From contig NZ_CP024091.1 in assembly GCF_002736205.1 (NCBI RefSeq), positions 1,302,001 to 1,366,000 on the forward strand: a DNA stretch of 64,000 nucleotides. The letters are read 5' to 3'. Below, piece after piece: positions 35,757 through 43,976 of this stretch. Position 1 is the stretch's first letter, and the number at the start of each line of letters is the position of its first letter. The position numbers and the translations under genes were made by a program. The notes beneath the pieces are model-generated. The model did not search any database. It saw only the letters and a program-made list of their open reading frames with translations, and was not told the origin of the DNA. This DNA is from Pedobacter ginsengisoli (GTDB lineage Bacteria > Bacteroidota > Bacteroidia > Sphingobacteriales > Sphingobacteriaceae).

Positions 35757-36142
35757 TGACATTAGAAGAAAAAATTACGGCTTCGGAAACCAGAATTTTC
35801 AAAGCCGTTTTTCCAAATACAACCAATCATTACGATACATTATTTGGTGGCACTGCTATGCATATGATGGATGAGGTAGCTTTTATTACCGCTACCCGTT
35901 TTAGCAGGCAGATTATGGTAACAGTAAGTAGTGACAGGATAGATTTTAAAAAGCCAATTCCAGCTGGTACAATTGTAGAACTGGTTGGCAGGGTAAGTCA
36001 TATCGGAAATACAAGCCTTAAAGTAAGTGTAGAGATTTTCATCGAACAGATGTATTCTGAACACAGAGAAAAAGCAGTAACAGGAGAGTTTTCATTTGTA
36101 GCAATTGACGAAAATAAAAAACCAACTTCTATATTAAAATAA
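35756..36142 (+). CDS. Acyl-CoA thioesterase, hotdog fold (YciA/BACH type)
   Basis: 128 residues, one hotdog domain hydrolysing acyl-CoA. Typical signatures are VFPNTTNHYDTLFGG with the catalytic Asn/Asp region, MHMMDEVAFITATRFSR and VTVSSDRIDFKKPIPAGTIVELVGRV. Its start overlaps the fabH stop by one base and its stop abuts the next ATG, so the three genes are co-translated. Pairing with KASIII suggests acyl chain turnover. Confidence 0.9.
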   Translation: MTLEEKITASETRIFKAVFPNTTNHYDTLFGGTAMHMMDEVAFITATRFSRQIMVTVSSDRIDFKKPIPAGTIVELVGRVSHIGNTSLKVSVEIFIEQMYSEHREKAVTGEFSFVAIDENKKPTSILK

Positions 36143-36520
36143 ATGATGCTGTTAAAGCCAATAACCATATTACTTTTGTTTAGTTTGCTTAGTGCAAATT
36201 GCTCAAATTTATTAGTGTTTATGGGTTTTGAGGTAAACAAGAAATATATTGCGACTGAGCTTTGCGAAAACAGGGATAAGCCTGAAATGCATTGTAATGG
36301 CAAGTGCTATTTAATGAAAAAATTAAAACAAGCACAAGATAAAGAGCAAAAGCAGGAGAGACAGTCGCAAAAAACTCAAATACAGGATGCTTTAATTGTA
36401 AAGCCTCAGGTTTTTAAACAATATTCATTAGCGGTTATTAAATTCCACATTCCTTTTTCTACAGGAATACCGCAAAGTATTAAGAATTCTATATTTCATC
36501 CGCCAAAAGAGGTAAATTAA
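36143..36520 (+). CDS. Small membrane or exported protein with CNGKC motif
   Basis: 125 residues of unknown function. The N-terminus is hydrophobic (PITILLLFSLL, then SANCSN), a signal anchor or signal peptide. The motif EMHCNGKCYLMKKLKQAQ has two Cys and a His in a short span. A charged segment DKEQKQERQSQKTQ and a hydrophobic FKQYSLAVIKFHIPFS follow. The Cys/His motif beside two SCO copper proteins suggests copper binding, which is inference. It begins directly after the thioesterase stop. Confidence 0.7.
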   Translation: MMLLKPITILLLFSLLSANCSNLLVFMGFEVNKKYIATELCENRDKPEMHCNGKCYLMKKLKQAQDKEQKQERQSQKTQIQDALIVKPQVFKQYSLAVIKFHIPFSTGIPQSIKNSIFHPPKEVN

Positions 36521-36710
36521 CCGTTCTCTTTAAAGACTGGAATAAATGCGCTGAAGGAGCGCAATGATTCCGAGGTCTTTTCTGAGAAGGTAAATTTACG
36601 GGGAAACAGGATGCAGAGAGGTTTGGCGCGGATAGGTTTTGTGCGCCTGAGTTTAGCGCAGAAATTTTGTGCCTTACTTATAAGTGATTTATATATTTTA
36701 ATATTGAAAA

Positions 36711-37154
36711 ATGAAGAAAATAATTTTTGTCGCTTTTATAGCGCTTATAGCAGCTGGATGCCAGCAAAATAATGGTACAACTGATTACAAGGCTGTACGT
36801 GATGAGGTAATGAAATTTCATGATGTGGTAATGGGTGATCATAGTACACTTGTTAATAATCAGATGAAGTTGGATACTTTAATGAAGGATATAAAAGGCT
36901 TGAAGACCAAATTTCCTGAGATGGATACCTTAAAGGAGAAACAAGCTATGTTGATTTTGGTAAATGATCTGAGTAAGACTGAAGATCTGATGAACGATTG
37001 GATGCACAAATTTGAACCTGATGTAACGGGTAAATCAAATGAGGTTGCAGTTCAGTATTTTAAAGAGGAGAAGAAGAAAATTGAATTAATTGATAGCTTG
37101 TATAAGCAGGAAATCAAATTGTCTGATGATTACCTTGGAAAATTTAAGAAGTAA
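36711..37154 (+). CDS. Helical lipoprotein of unknown function
   Basis: 147 residues with lipobox LIAAGC (Cys about 17). The mature part is almost all charged helix, with coiled-coil-like repeats (KLDTLMKDIKGLKTKF, then EKKKIELIDSLYKQEIKL). Its stop overlaps the start of the second SCO gene by one base, so it is co-translated with a copper chaperone. Function unknown. Confidence 0.75.
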   Translation: MKKIIFVAFIALIAAGCQQNNGTTDYKAVRDEVMKFHDVVMGDHSTLVNNQMKLDTLMKDIKGLKTKFPEMDTLKEKQAMLILVNDLSKTEDLMNDWMHKFEPDVTGKSNEVAVQYFKEEKKKIELIDSLYKQEIKLSDDYLGKFKK

Positions 37155-37792
37155 TGAAAAATTTGTTTTTTGGAGCTTTTATAATTGGGCTTTTTAGTTT
37201 GGGTTGTAAAAATGAAGCTAAACGATTGCCGTTTTTACAGATGGAAGTCGCTGAAAAGGTTGTTGAAGGAAAATCAGTTGCGGATACAACATTTCGAACT
37301 ATACCATCTTTTAAACTATTGAATCAGGATAGTGTCGCTGTAACTGAAAAAGATTTTGATGGAACAATTTATGTTGCCGATTTCTTTTTTACTTCTTGCC
37401 CTACAATTTGTCCGGTTATGCACCGTAACCTTTTAAAAATTTACAAGAAGTACGAAGGTAATCCTGAGGTAAAACTTGCTTCTCACACTATCGATGTAAA
37501 ATACGATACTCCCTCAAGAATGAAAGCATATGCGGATAAACTTGGTGTTAAAGGAACACAGTGGGAATATTTATGGGGATCAAGAGACGAAATTTATACC
37601 CTTGCCGAACGAAATTATTTAGCTGCAGCACAAGAAGATAAAAATGCTCCGGGTGGTTTTGTACATGGCGGATATTTGACACTTGTAGATAAGGAAAAGC
37701 GCATTAGAGGTGTTTACGACGGTACGGATGATGCCGATGTAAAGAAGCTTTTGGCAGATATGGATATTTTATTGGGAGAGTATAAACAATAG
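37154..37792 (+). CDS. SCO1/SenC-type copper chaperone lipoprotein, copy 2
   Basis: 212 residues with lipobox FSLGC. The copper motif is FTSCPTICPVMH and the distal His is in GGFVHGGYL. It is clearly a paralogue of the protein at 33857: both share RTIPSF/KTIPAF, LLNQDS/FLNQDS and RIRGVYDGT/RIRGAYDGT. It starts in the stop of the helical lipoprotein gene. Two SCO genes 3 kb apart in opposite orientation point to a copper-respiration locus. Confidence 0.92.
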   Translation: MKNLFFGAFIIGLFSLGCKNEAKRLPFLQMEVAEKVVEGKSVADTTFRTIPSFKLLNQDSVAVTEKDFDGTIYVADFFFTSCPTICPVMHRNLLKIYKKYEGNPEVKLASHTIDVKYDTPSRMKAYADKLGVKGTQWEYLWGSRDEIYTLAERNYLAAAQEDKNAPGGFVHGGYLTLVDKEKRIRGVYDGTDDADVKKLLADMDILLGEYKQ

Positions 37793-37857
37793 GCAAACTT
37801 TAAAGCATAATTAAAATGTAACCCATAAGTAATAGTGAAAGTAGCATGACGAACCAA

Positions 37858-37889
37858 TTTGAATTTAAATTGTTAATGGTATAACTTTG
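37858..37889 (+). promoter_or_regulatory. Candidate promoter with both Bacteroidota elements
   Basis: TTTG (37858-37861), a 20-base spacer and TAACTTTG (37882-37889) fit the Bacteroidota primary sigma factor consensus TTTG-N19-21-TAnnTTTG. It lies 30 bases before the Zn-peptidase gene and is the best full promoter match I saw in the window. Confidence 0.6.
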
Positions 37890-37919
37890 GTTTATTAGCT
37901 TAACAAAAAGTTTAAATGC

Positions 37920-38618
37920 ATGGGATTAATGGGGTATTACCTGATAGCAGGGATTATGTTTATTGTGGGGCTTATTGTAAGCAACAGGCTCAAAAGTAAG
38001 TTTAAAGAATATAGTGAAATCGGCCTTGCAAATGGTATGAGCGGTAGGGAAGTGGCCGAGAAAATGCTTTACGATAATGGAATTTATGACGTTCGGGTGA
38101 TGTCTACACCGGGTCACCTGAGCGATCATTATAATCCTGAAGATAAAACGGTAAACCTGAGTCCTGATGTTTATGAAGGTAGAAGTATATCTGCAGCGGC
38201 AGTAGCTGCCCATGAATGTGGTCACGCTGTTCAGCATGCTACAGCGTATAGCATGCTGACTTTTAGAAGTAAAATTGTTCCACTTGTTAATATAAGTACC
38301 CAACTCTCACAATGGGTAATACTTGCAGGTCTTGGCTTTTTAATTGGCCGCGCAAATCCAACTATATTGCTTATTGGAATTCTTTTGTTTGCCATTACAA
38401 CGGTCTTTACTATTATTACACTCCCGGTTGAATATGATGCTAGTAACCGTGCATTAAAATGGCTTGAAAATAATCATATTACCACACCTTACGAACATGA
38501 TAAAGCCGCCGATGCACTAAAATGGGCTGCCAGAACTTATGTTGTAGCTGCAATAAGTTCAATAGCTACTTTGCTGTATTATATATTACTTTTTGTAAAT
38601 AGCAGGGATAGAAACTAA
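37920..38618 (+). CDS. Membrane zinc metallopeptidase (YugP-like)
   Basis: 232 residues of the Zn_peptidase_2 family. The active site is AAHECGHAVQHA, an HExxH motif, in the loop after the first membrane segment (YYLIAGIMFIVGLIV). The motif DHYNPEDKTVNLSPDVYEG is typical of the family. Later hydrophobic segments anchor the protein (WVILAGLGFLIG, LLIGILLFAITTVFTIITL, VVAAISSIATLLYYILLF). Substrates are unknown. It has its own good promoter. Confidence 0.88.
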   Translation: MGLMGYYLIAGIMFIVGLIVSNRLKSKFKEYSEIGLANGMSGREVAEKMLYDNGIYDVRVMSTPGHLSDHYNPEDKTVNLSPDVYEGRSISAAAVAAHECGHAVQHATAYSMLTFRSKIVPLVNISTQLSQWVILAGLGFLIGRANPTILLIGILLFAITTVFTIITLPVEYDASNRALKWLENNHITTPYEHDKAADALKWAARTYVVAAISSIATLLYYILLFVNSRDRN

Positions 38619-38665
38619 ACCTTCTATTTATTATTATCTTTAGCAAGTTACTATTACATTACTGA

Positions 38666-41596
38666 ATGACGGAAAAGGAAGGATACAACTCTGAAAATTT
38701 TGACTTCTCACCGCTGAAGCCGATTTTGAGTGCCGCGCAAAGAATTAAGTTGCCAGTATCTGAAAAAAAGGAAAACACTAAAATGATACTGATATTTAGT
38801 CAGCATCGTTTTTACAGACATTTGGTAATAGAGCTGGCAGAAGCAGAGGTTACTTTAACCGGAAAGCCTAAAAATCCTCTTACTTTTATTGATCCTACTG
38901 ATATGATCTGGAAAACAGAAAATCAGGAGGAACTGAAGTTTTATACAGGCATTGCAAAGTTCAGAAATAATTATGATGCAGGTAAATCAGAGTCTGACCT
39001 GGAAGGACTTAAAGCTCTGGCTAAAAATCCATTGGGATTAGATGTTTACCTGCATGATGATAAGGTTTCAACTAATATTACCGCAACTTCCATTAAACCA
39101 GGAAAGTTAAAGGTATTGAAGGTTGATCTTACTTTAAATGTGGATGAAGAGGGGGATTTTTTTGAACTCTCGGCCAGACTAATGCTGGAGAACAGGCCTT
39201 TCTCTTTAGATATGCTTAAGATCAGGTATCATTATTTTATTGAGTTGAATAGTACGCTTTACCTGATCAGCAATCCATACTTTTTAAGTGTGCTTGCCTT
39301 CTTTAAACAGCATAACGATATTATAGTTATACACAGATCAGAATTTGAACTGTTTCAGGAAAATATACTTTCAAAATTAGAGGATAAGGTTAAGGTAAAT
39401 TATTCCTATTTAAAACCGGCAACTAAAAAGCAAATAGAAGAAAAGGGCTTTGATCTTGATAATGAACAGATTATTTATTTGTCGGAGTCAGAAGATTTTG
39501 TGCTGGTTACGCCTGTTATCAGGTATGGGAGTCTGGAAATTCCAATACTTTCTAAAAAGCAAATCAAGGCAAAAGATAAACGGGGAAACATATTTACATT
39601 GAACAGAGATGAAGATAGAGAGTTCCAGTTTATATCTAACATTTCAAGAGAGCATCCATTTTTTTATGAGCAAGTACAGGAGCTGCCGGAGCAGGCTCAT
39701 GCAGATTGTTTTTATCTTCATAAAAAGAGATTTATAGAAAATAGCTGGTTCTTGAATGCTTTTGAAGCATGGCGAAATAAAGGAATTACAATTCTTGGTT
39801 TTAACGAATTAAAGAACAATAATTTAAATTCATATAAGGCAAACATTTCTATTAATGTAATTAGTGGTATAGATTGGTTTGAGACCTCGGTAAAGGTTAA
39901 GTTTGATAAGCAGACGGTGTCGTTAAAGCATCTGCATCGCTCAATTCGTAATAAAAGCAAATTTGTTCAGCTTGATGATGGTACGCTTGGAATATTGCCG
40001 GACGAGTGGATTGAGAAGTTTACAGGCTATTTTAGCGCAGGGGAAGTAGTTGAAGAAACTATTCGCACTTCAAAGATTAATTATGCCTCAGTTGATGAGC
40101 TATATGAGCAAGATCAGTTAGACGGAGTAGTTAAAGATGAAATAAAGATTTATCGCTCTAAATTATCTGATTTTGAATCTATTAAGCAGGTGGAAGTTCC
40201 TGCAGAACTTAATGCTACGCTTAGAGGGTATCAAAAAGAGGGTTTAAACTGGCTTAATTTTCTGGATGGTTTTAATTTTGGAGCCTGTCTGGCCGATGAC
40301 ATGGGTTTGGGTAAAACCATTCAGGTGCTTGCTTTCATCCTTTCACAGAGAAAGAAAGAACATCACAATACTAATTTAATTGTCGTTCCTGCTTCGCTTA
40401 TATTTAATTGGCAGCAAGAGGTAGAGAAATTTGCCCCGTCCATTAAATTACGAACCATATATGGTTCTGACAGGGCTAAAGTAGTTCATGATTTTGATAA
40501 TTATGAGATCATTTTAACTTCGTACGGAACATTGTTGGCCGATATAAGATTTCTTAAAGATTATAGATTTAACTACATTTTTCTTGATGAATCGCAAACT
40601 ATTAAGAATCCTGAATCGCAGCGTTACAAGGCTGTTCGCTTATTGAGATCCAGAAATAAAGTTGTGCTTTCAGGAACGCCTATAGAGAATAATACATTCG
40701 ATTTGTATGGGCAGTTGTCATTCGCATGTCCTGGTTTATTAGGAACAAAACAGCAGTTTAAAAGACTTTATTCAGTTCCGATAGATCAATTTAAGAATAC
40801 CAGAAATGCTTTGGAGTTACAAAAAAAGATTAATCCATTTATTCTTAGGCGTACAAAAGAGCAGGTGGCTACTGAGCTACCCGATAAAACCGAAATGGTG
40901 ATATATTGTGAAATGGGCGCAGAACAGCGGGACATTTACGAAGCCAATAAAGAAGAGATACGCGACTATCTGCTGGGTAAATCTGAAGATGAGCTTGCCA
41001 AAAGTAGTATGCATGTTTTGCAGGGGATTACTAAATTAAGGCAGATATGTAATTCGCCGGCAATTTTGAAAGAAGGTAAACATGAAAATACATCCTCTAA
41101 ACTGGATGTATTGATGGAACAGATAGAAAATAAATCCCCTCATCATAAGATTCTTATATTTTCTCAGTTTGTTACTATGCTTGATCTGGTAAAGAAAGAA
41201 CTAGTAAACAAAAATATTGGATTTGAATATTTAACGGGTCAAACTAAAAATAGATCGGCTGTTGTTGGTTCTTTTCAGGATAACCCGAATATTCGTGTTT
41301 TTTTAATTAGCTTAAAAGCCGGGGGAACGGGATTGAACCTGACCCAGGCAGATTATGTTTATCTTATAGATCCGTGGTGGAACCCGGCAGTTGAAAATCA
41401 GGCGATAGATAGAAGCTATCGTATTGGCCAGCAAAAAAATGTTGTGGCAGTAAGACTAATTTGCCCAGATACAATTGAAGAGAAAATTATGAAAATGCAG
41501 GATGCCAAAAAGGATTTGGCTACTGATTTAATAAAAACAGAAGAGTCTATATTTAAGTCGTTAACAAAAAAGGATTTATTAGGACTATTAGGATAG
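38666..41596 (+). CDS. SNF2/Rad54-type helicase
   Basis: 976 residues. The C-terminal half is a SNF2 ATPase: DDMGLGKTIQ (motif I), DESQTIKN (motif II), SGTPIENN (motif III), LKAGGTGLNLTQADYV and QAIDRSYRIGQQ (motifs V and VI). The N-terminal half of about 500 residues is the bacterial SNF2-associated region. These proteins move along DNA and often assist RNA polymerase recycling or DNA repair. It starts 47 bases after the peptidase gene. I see no methyltransferase or nuclease beside it that would mark a restriction or defence system. Confidence 0.9.
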   Translation: MTEKEGYNSENFDFSPLKPILSAAQRIKLPVSEKKENTKMILIFSQHRFYRHLVIELAEAEVTLTGKPKNPLTFIDPTDMIWKTENQEELKFYTGIAKFRNNYDAGKSESDLEGLKALAKNPLGLDVYLHDDKVSTNITATSIKPGKLKVLKVDLTLNVDEEGDFFELSARLMLENRPFSLDMLKIRYHYFIELNSTLYLISNPYFLSVLAFFKQHNDIIVIHRSEFELFQENILSKLEDKVKVNYSYLKPATKKQIEEKGFDLDNEQIIYLSESEDFVLVTPVIRYGSLEIPILSKKQIKAKDKRGNIFTLNRDEDREFQFISNISREHPFFYEQVQELPEQAHADCFYLHKKRFIENSWFLNAFEAWRNKGITILGFNELKNNNLNSYKANISINVISGIDWFETSVKVKFDKQTVSLKHLHRSIRNKSKFVQLDDGTLGILPDEWIEKFTGYFSAGEVVEETIRTSKINYASVDELYEQDQLDGVVKDEIKIYRSKLSDFESIKQVEVPAELNATLRGYQKEGLNWLNFLDGFNFGACLADDMGLGKTIQVLAFILSQRKKEHHNTNLIVVPASLIFNWQQEVEKFAPSIKLRTIYGSDRAKVVHDFDNYEIILTSYGTLLADIRFLKDYRFNYIFLDESQTIKNPESQRYKAVRLLRSRNKVVLSGTPIENNTFDLYGQLSFACPGLLGTKQQFKRLYSVPIDQFKNTRNALELQKKINPFILRRTKEQVATELPDKTEMVIYCEMGAEQRDIYEANKEEIRDYLLGKSEDELAKSSMHVLQGITKLRQICNSPAILKEGKHENTSSKLDVLMEQIENKSPHHKILIFSQFVTMLDLVKKELVNKNIGFEYLTGQTKNRSAVVGSFQDNPNIRVFLISLKAGGTGLNLTQADYVYLIDPWWNPAVENQAIDRSYRIGQQKNVVAVRLICPDTIEEKIMKMQDAKKDLATDLIKTEESIFKSLTKKDLLGLLG

Positions 41597-41602
41597 TAGA
41601 AT

Positions 41603-42703
41603 ATGATAAAAAATAAATATATCAGAAACGGAATACTTATGCTAGCAGGAAGCTTATTGTCAGTATCGTTTTATGCGTTTATAGCCGTAAAAGGTGATGT
41701 TGTTCCATTTAATTTGGAGCGTGTGGCTCGTGTAACAGGCAAGTCAATTTCTGGCGAAACTTTTCCGAATCCAAATCGGACAAATGAACTTTATGATGTT
41801 GGAGGTACAGATTTAGGTATAGCCTGGAGAATGGGAAATGGAAAAGTGGGTTTCTTTTTTGGTGATACTTATGGTAACGATTTTAAAGTTGTTAATGAAG
41901 GTGGACCGGGCAAAGCAGGTAACTGGCGATCAAACGTATTGGGCTTATCGAATGATAAAACATTAGCAGACGGACTTACTTTTGAAAGTATGGTAGCGCA
42001 TCAGATAGTTCCAAGTCCGCATATTACAGATGGTACTGGCAGTCATACAACCATTCCAACTGCTGCAATACATGCAGCAGGAGCCGATTATGTTCATTAT
42101 ATGGATGTAAGGAAATGGGGTAGTACTGGCAGCTGGACTACAAATTATTCTGGTTTATACAAATCTCTAGATAATGGCCAGAATTGGGTTAAGTGTAATC
42201 AGGTAAGTTTTGGTGCCCTTAGTAATTTTGCGCAGGTAACTTATGCTAAAAAGGAGGGGTTTGTATACATGGTAGGTACTGTTCCGGGCCGCTGGGGATC
42301 TGCTCATCTCGCCCGCTTTAAAGAAAGTGATATTTTAAAACAAGATGCTTACGAATATTGGAACAATGCAAAAGGTTGGGTTAAAAATGATGAGAAGAGT
42401 GCTGATGCAATAATAGAAGCACCTTTAGGGGAACTTTCGCTTGCGTATAATAAAAAGTTTAAGCGATGGATTATTACCTATTTAAATGAAAAGAAAGCGG
42501 AAATTGTATTAAGAAGCGCTCAAAATATAACCGGCCCGTGGAGTTCTGAAAAGACATTAGTGAAATCAACAGAATATCCGGGATTATATGGTGCATTTAT
42601 GCATCCTGCAAATGAGAACACAGATGAATTCTATTTTCTAATGTCGATGTGGAAACCTTATAATGTTTTTCTTATGAAGGCTAAACTAAAATTTGCAGAT
42701 TAA
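41603..42703 (+). CDS. DUF4185 family exported or membrane-anchored protein, possible glycosidase
   Basis: 366 residues with an N-terminal hydrophobic segment (NGILMLAGSLLSVSFYAFIAV) that is a signal peptide or anchor. The rest matches the DUF4185 propeller-like family: GGTDLGIAWRMGNGKVGFFFGDTYG, GNWRSNVLGLS, SGLYKSLDNGQNW, and SLAYNKKFKRWIITYL. Some DUF4185 proteins are endo-D-arabinanases (GH183), but this one has no arabinan context, so activity is only possible. It starts 7 bases after the helicase gene. Confidence 0.75.
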   Translation: MIKNKYIRNGILMLAGSLLSVSFYAFIAVKGDVVPFNLERVARVTGKSISGETFPNPNRTNELYDVGGTDLGIAWRMGNGKVGFFFGDTYGNDFKVVNEGGPGKAGNWRSNVLGLSNDKTLADGLTFESMVAHQIVPSPHITDGTGSHTTIPTAAIHAAGADYVHYMDVRKWGSTGSWTTNYSGLYKSLDNGQNWVKCNQVSFGALSNFAQVTYAKKEGFVYMVGTVPGRWGSAHLARFKESDILKQDAYEYWNNAKGWVKNDEKSADAIIEAPLGELSLAYNKKFKRWIITYLNEKKAEIVLRSAQNITGPWSSEKTLVKSTEYPGLYGAFMHPANENTDEFYFLMSMWKPYNVFLMKAKLKFAD

Positions 42704-42757
42704 ATATACTTACGCCATATTTATACAATTAATGAAGTACCTACTAACTACTGAAAA

Positions 42758-43969
42758 ATGCAATACCGGGAATTACTAGATCAGCTTAGAACGCATGTTG
42801 CAAGTTTGTTTCAGACTCACGAAGATGAGCGGTTCATTTATCACAATTTGCATCATACAGAGCAGGTTGTTGAAAACGTAGTTAGGATTGCTAACCATTA
42901 CCAGCTATCTGATCAGGATTTTTTTATTGTTGTTGCCGCAAGCTGGTTTCATGACATGGGATATTTCTTTGATTGTACACAGCATGAAAGCCAGGGAGCA
43001 AGTTTAGCCAATGATTTTTTATCTGCCAATGGTGTTTCTTCAGAAGTAATCGAACAGGTAAAAGGCTGTATTATGGCCACTAAAATGCCTCAAAATCCGG
43101 AAGGACTATTACAGCAGATTGTTTGTGATGCAGATCTTTTTCATCTGGGAAGCGATAGATTTAAAGAACGTAATAGGTTAATGCGTAAAGAGGCTGAAGC
43201 ATTTATAAAGCATAAAATTGATAAGGCAGACTGGAGAATTAAAACAATAGCTTTATTTAAAGCACACCATTATCATACAGAATTTTGCCAGCAGCTGCTT
43301 AACGCTAAAAAGGCTGAAAATCTGGCGGAACTGGAAAGTAAACTTATAAAAGAACAAAACGTGGATACAACTGGAGTCTCTAAATTTGACAATTCAAAAG
43401 ATAATGAGTCAAAAGAAGGAAAAAAGAAAAAGAACGACAGACCAGAGCGTGGTATCGAAACTATGTTCCGGATCACCTCCACTAATCATCAGCGCCTGAG
43501 CGATATGGCCGATAATAAAGCTCATATCATGATCTCTACCAATTCAATTATCCTCTCGGTTATTTTGAGTGTGCTTCTGCGTAAACTTGAAGATAATCCT
43601 CATTTAATTATTCCAACGCTACTTCTGCTAATCATTTGCGTAGTTACTATGGTGTTTTCAATACTGGCAACCAGGCCCTCAATTCCAACGGGAGTATTTA
43701 CAACAGACGACATAAAAGAGAAAAGGGTAAACCTGCTGTTCTTTGGTAATTTCTATAGAATGAGCTTACCTGAATACGAAAATGGCATGATTAAAGTTAT
43801 GGAAGATCGTGATTTTTTATACGGTAGTTTGATAAAGGATGTGTATGCCCAGGGTGTAGTTTTAGGGCGTAAGTACAGATTGTTAAGAATTGCCTACAAT
43901 GTTTTTATGTTTGGTATTGTAGCGGCAGTATTGGCCTTTATTATTGCATCTGCACTGGTAACAATGTAA
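42758..43969 (+). CDS. HD phosphohydrolase fused to a Pycsar-effector-like membrane domain
   Basis: 403 residues. Residues about 1-200 are an HD domain with metal residues H33, H65-D66 (WFHDMG), H76 and D114/D116 (VCDADLFHL). A Lys/Glu-rich linker (about 205-232) follows. Residues about 235-403 resemble the PycTM effector domain: RGIETMFRITSTNHQRLSDM, MADNKAHIMISTNSIILSVI, then hydrophobic segments near 283-303 and 375-402. In Pycsar defence this domain damages the inner membrane after binding cCMP or cUMP, but there is no cyclase nearby. The gene lies 7 bases before polyphosphate kinase 1. A nucleotide-hydrolysing, membrane-acting stress protein is inferred. Confidence 0.8.
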   Translation: MQYRELLDQLRTHVASLFQTHEDERFIYHNLHHTEQVVENVVRIANHYQLSDQDFFIVVAASWFHDMGYFFDCTQHESQGASLANDFLSANGVSSEVIEQVKGCIMATKMPQNPEGLLQQIVCDADLFHLGSDRFKERNRLMRKEAEAFIKHKIDKADWRIKTIALFKAHHYHTEFCQQLLNAKKAENLAELESKLIKEQNVDTTGVSKFDNSKDNESKEGKKKKNDRPERGIETMFRITSTNHQRLSDMADNKAHIMISTNSIILSVILSVLLRKLEDNPHLIIPTLLLLIICVVTMVFSILATRPSIPTGVFTTDDIKEKRVNLLFFGNFYRMSLPEYENGMIKVMEDRDFLYGSLIKDVYAQGVVLGRKYRLLRIAYNVFMFGIVAAVLAFIIASALVTM

Positions 43970-43976
43970 TAACTTT

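Noticed and set aside
36625..36675. Repeated GCGC/TTTTGTGC pattern in the gap before 36711
   Set aside because: The imperfect repeats form only short, weak stems and no T run follows; it is not a terminator or clear operator.
38666..41596. SNF2 helicase as part of a DISARM or other defence island
   Set aside because: No methyltransferase, nuclease, DUF1998 or other defence gene flanks it; such SNF2 proteins are common chromosomal genes in Bacteroidota.
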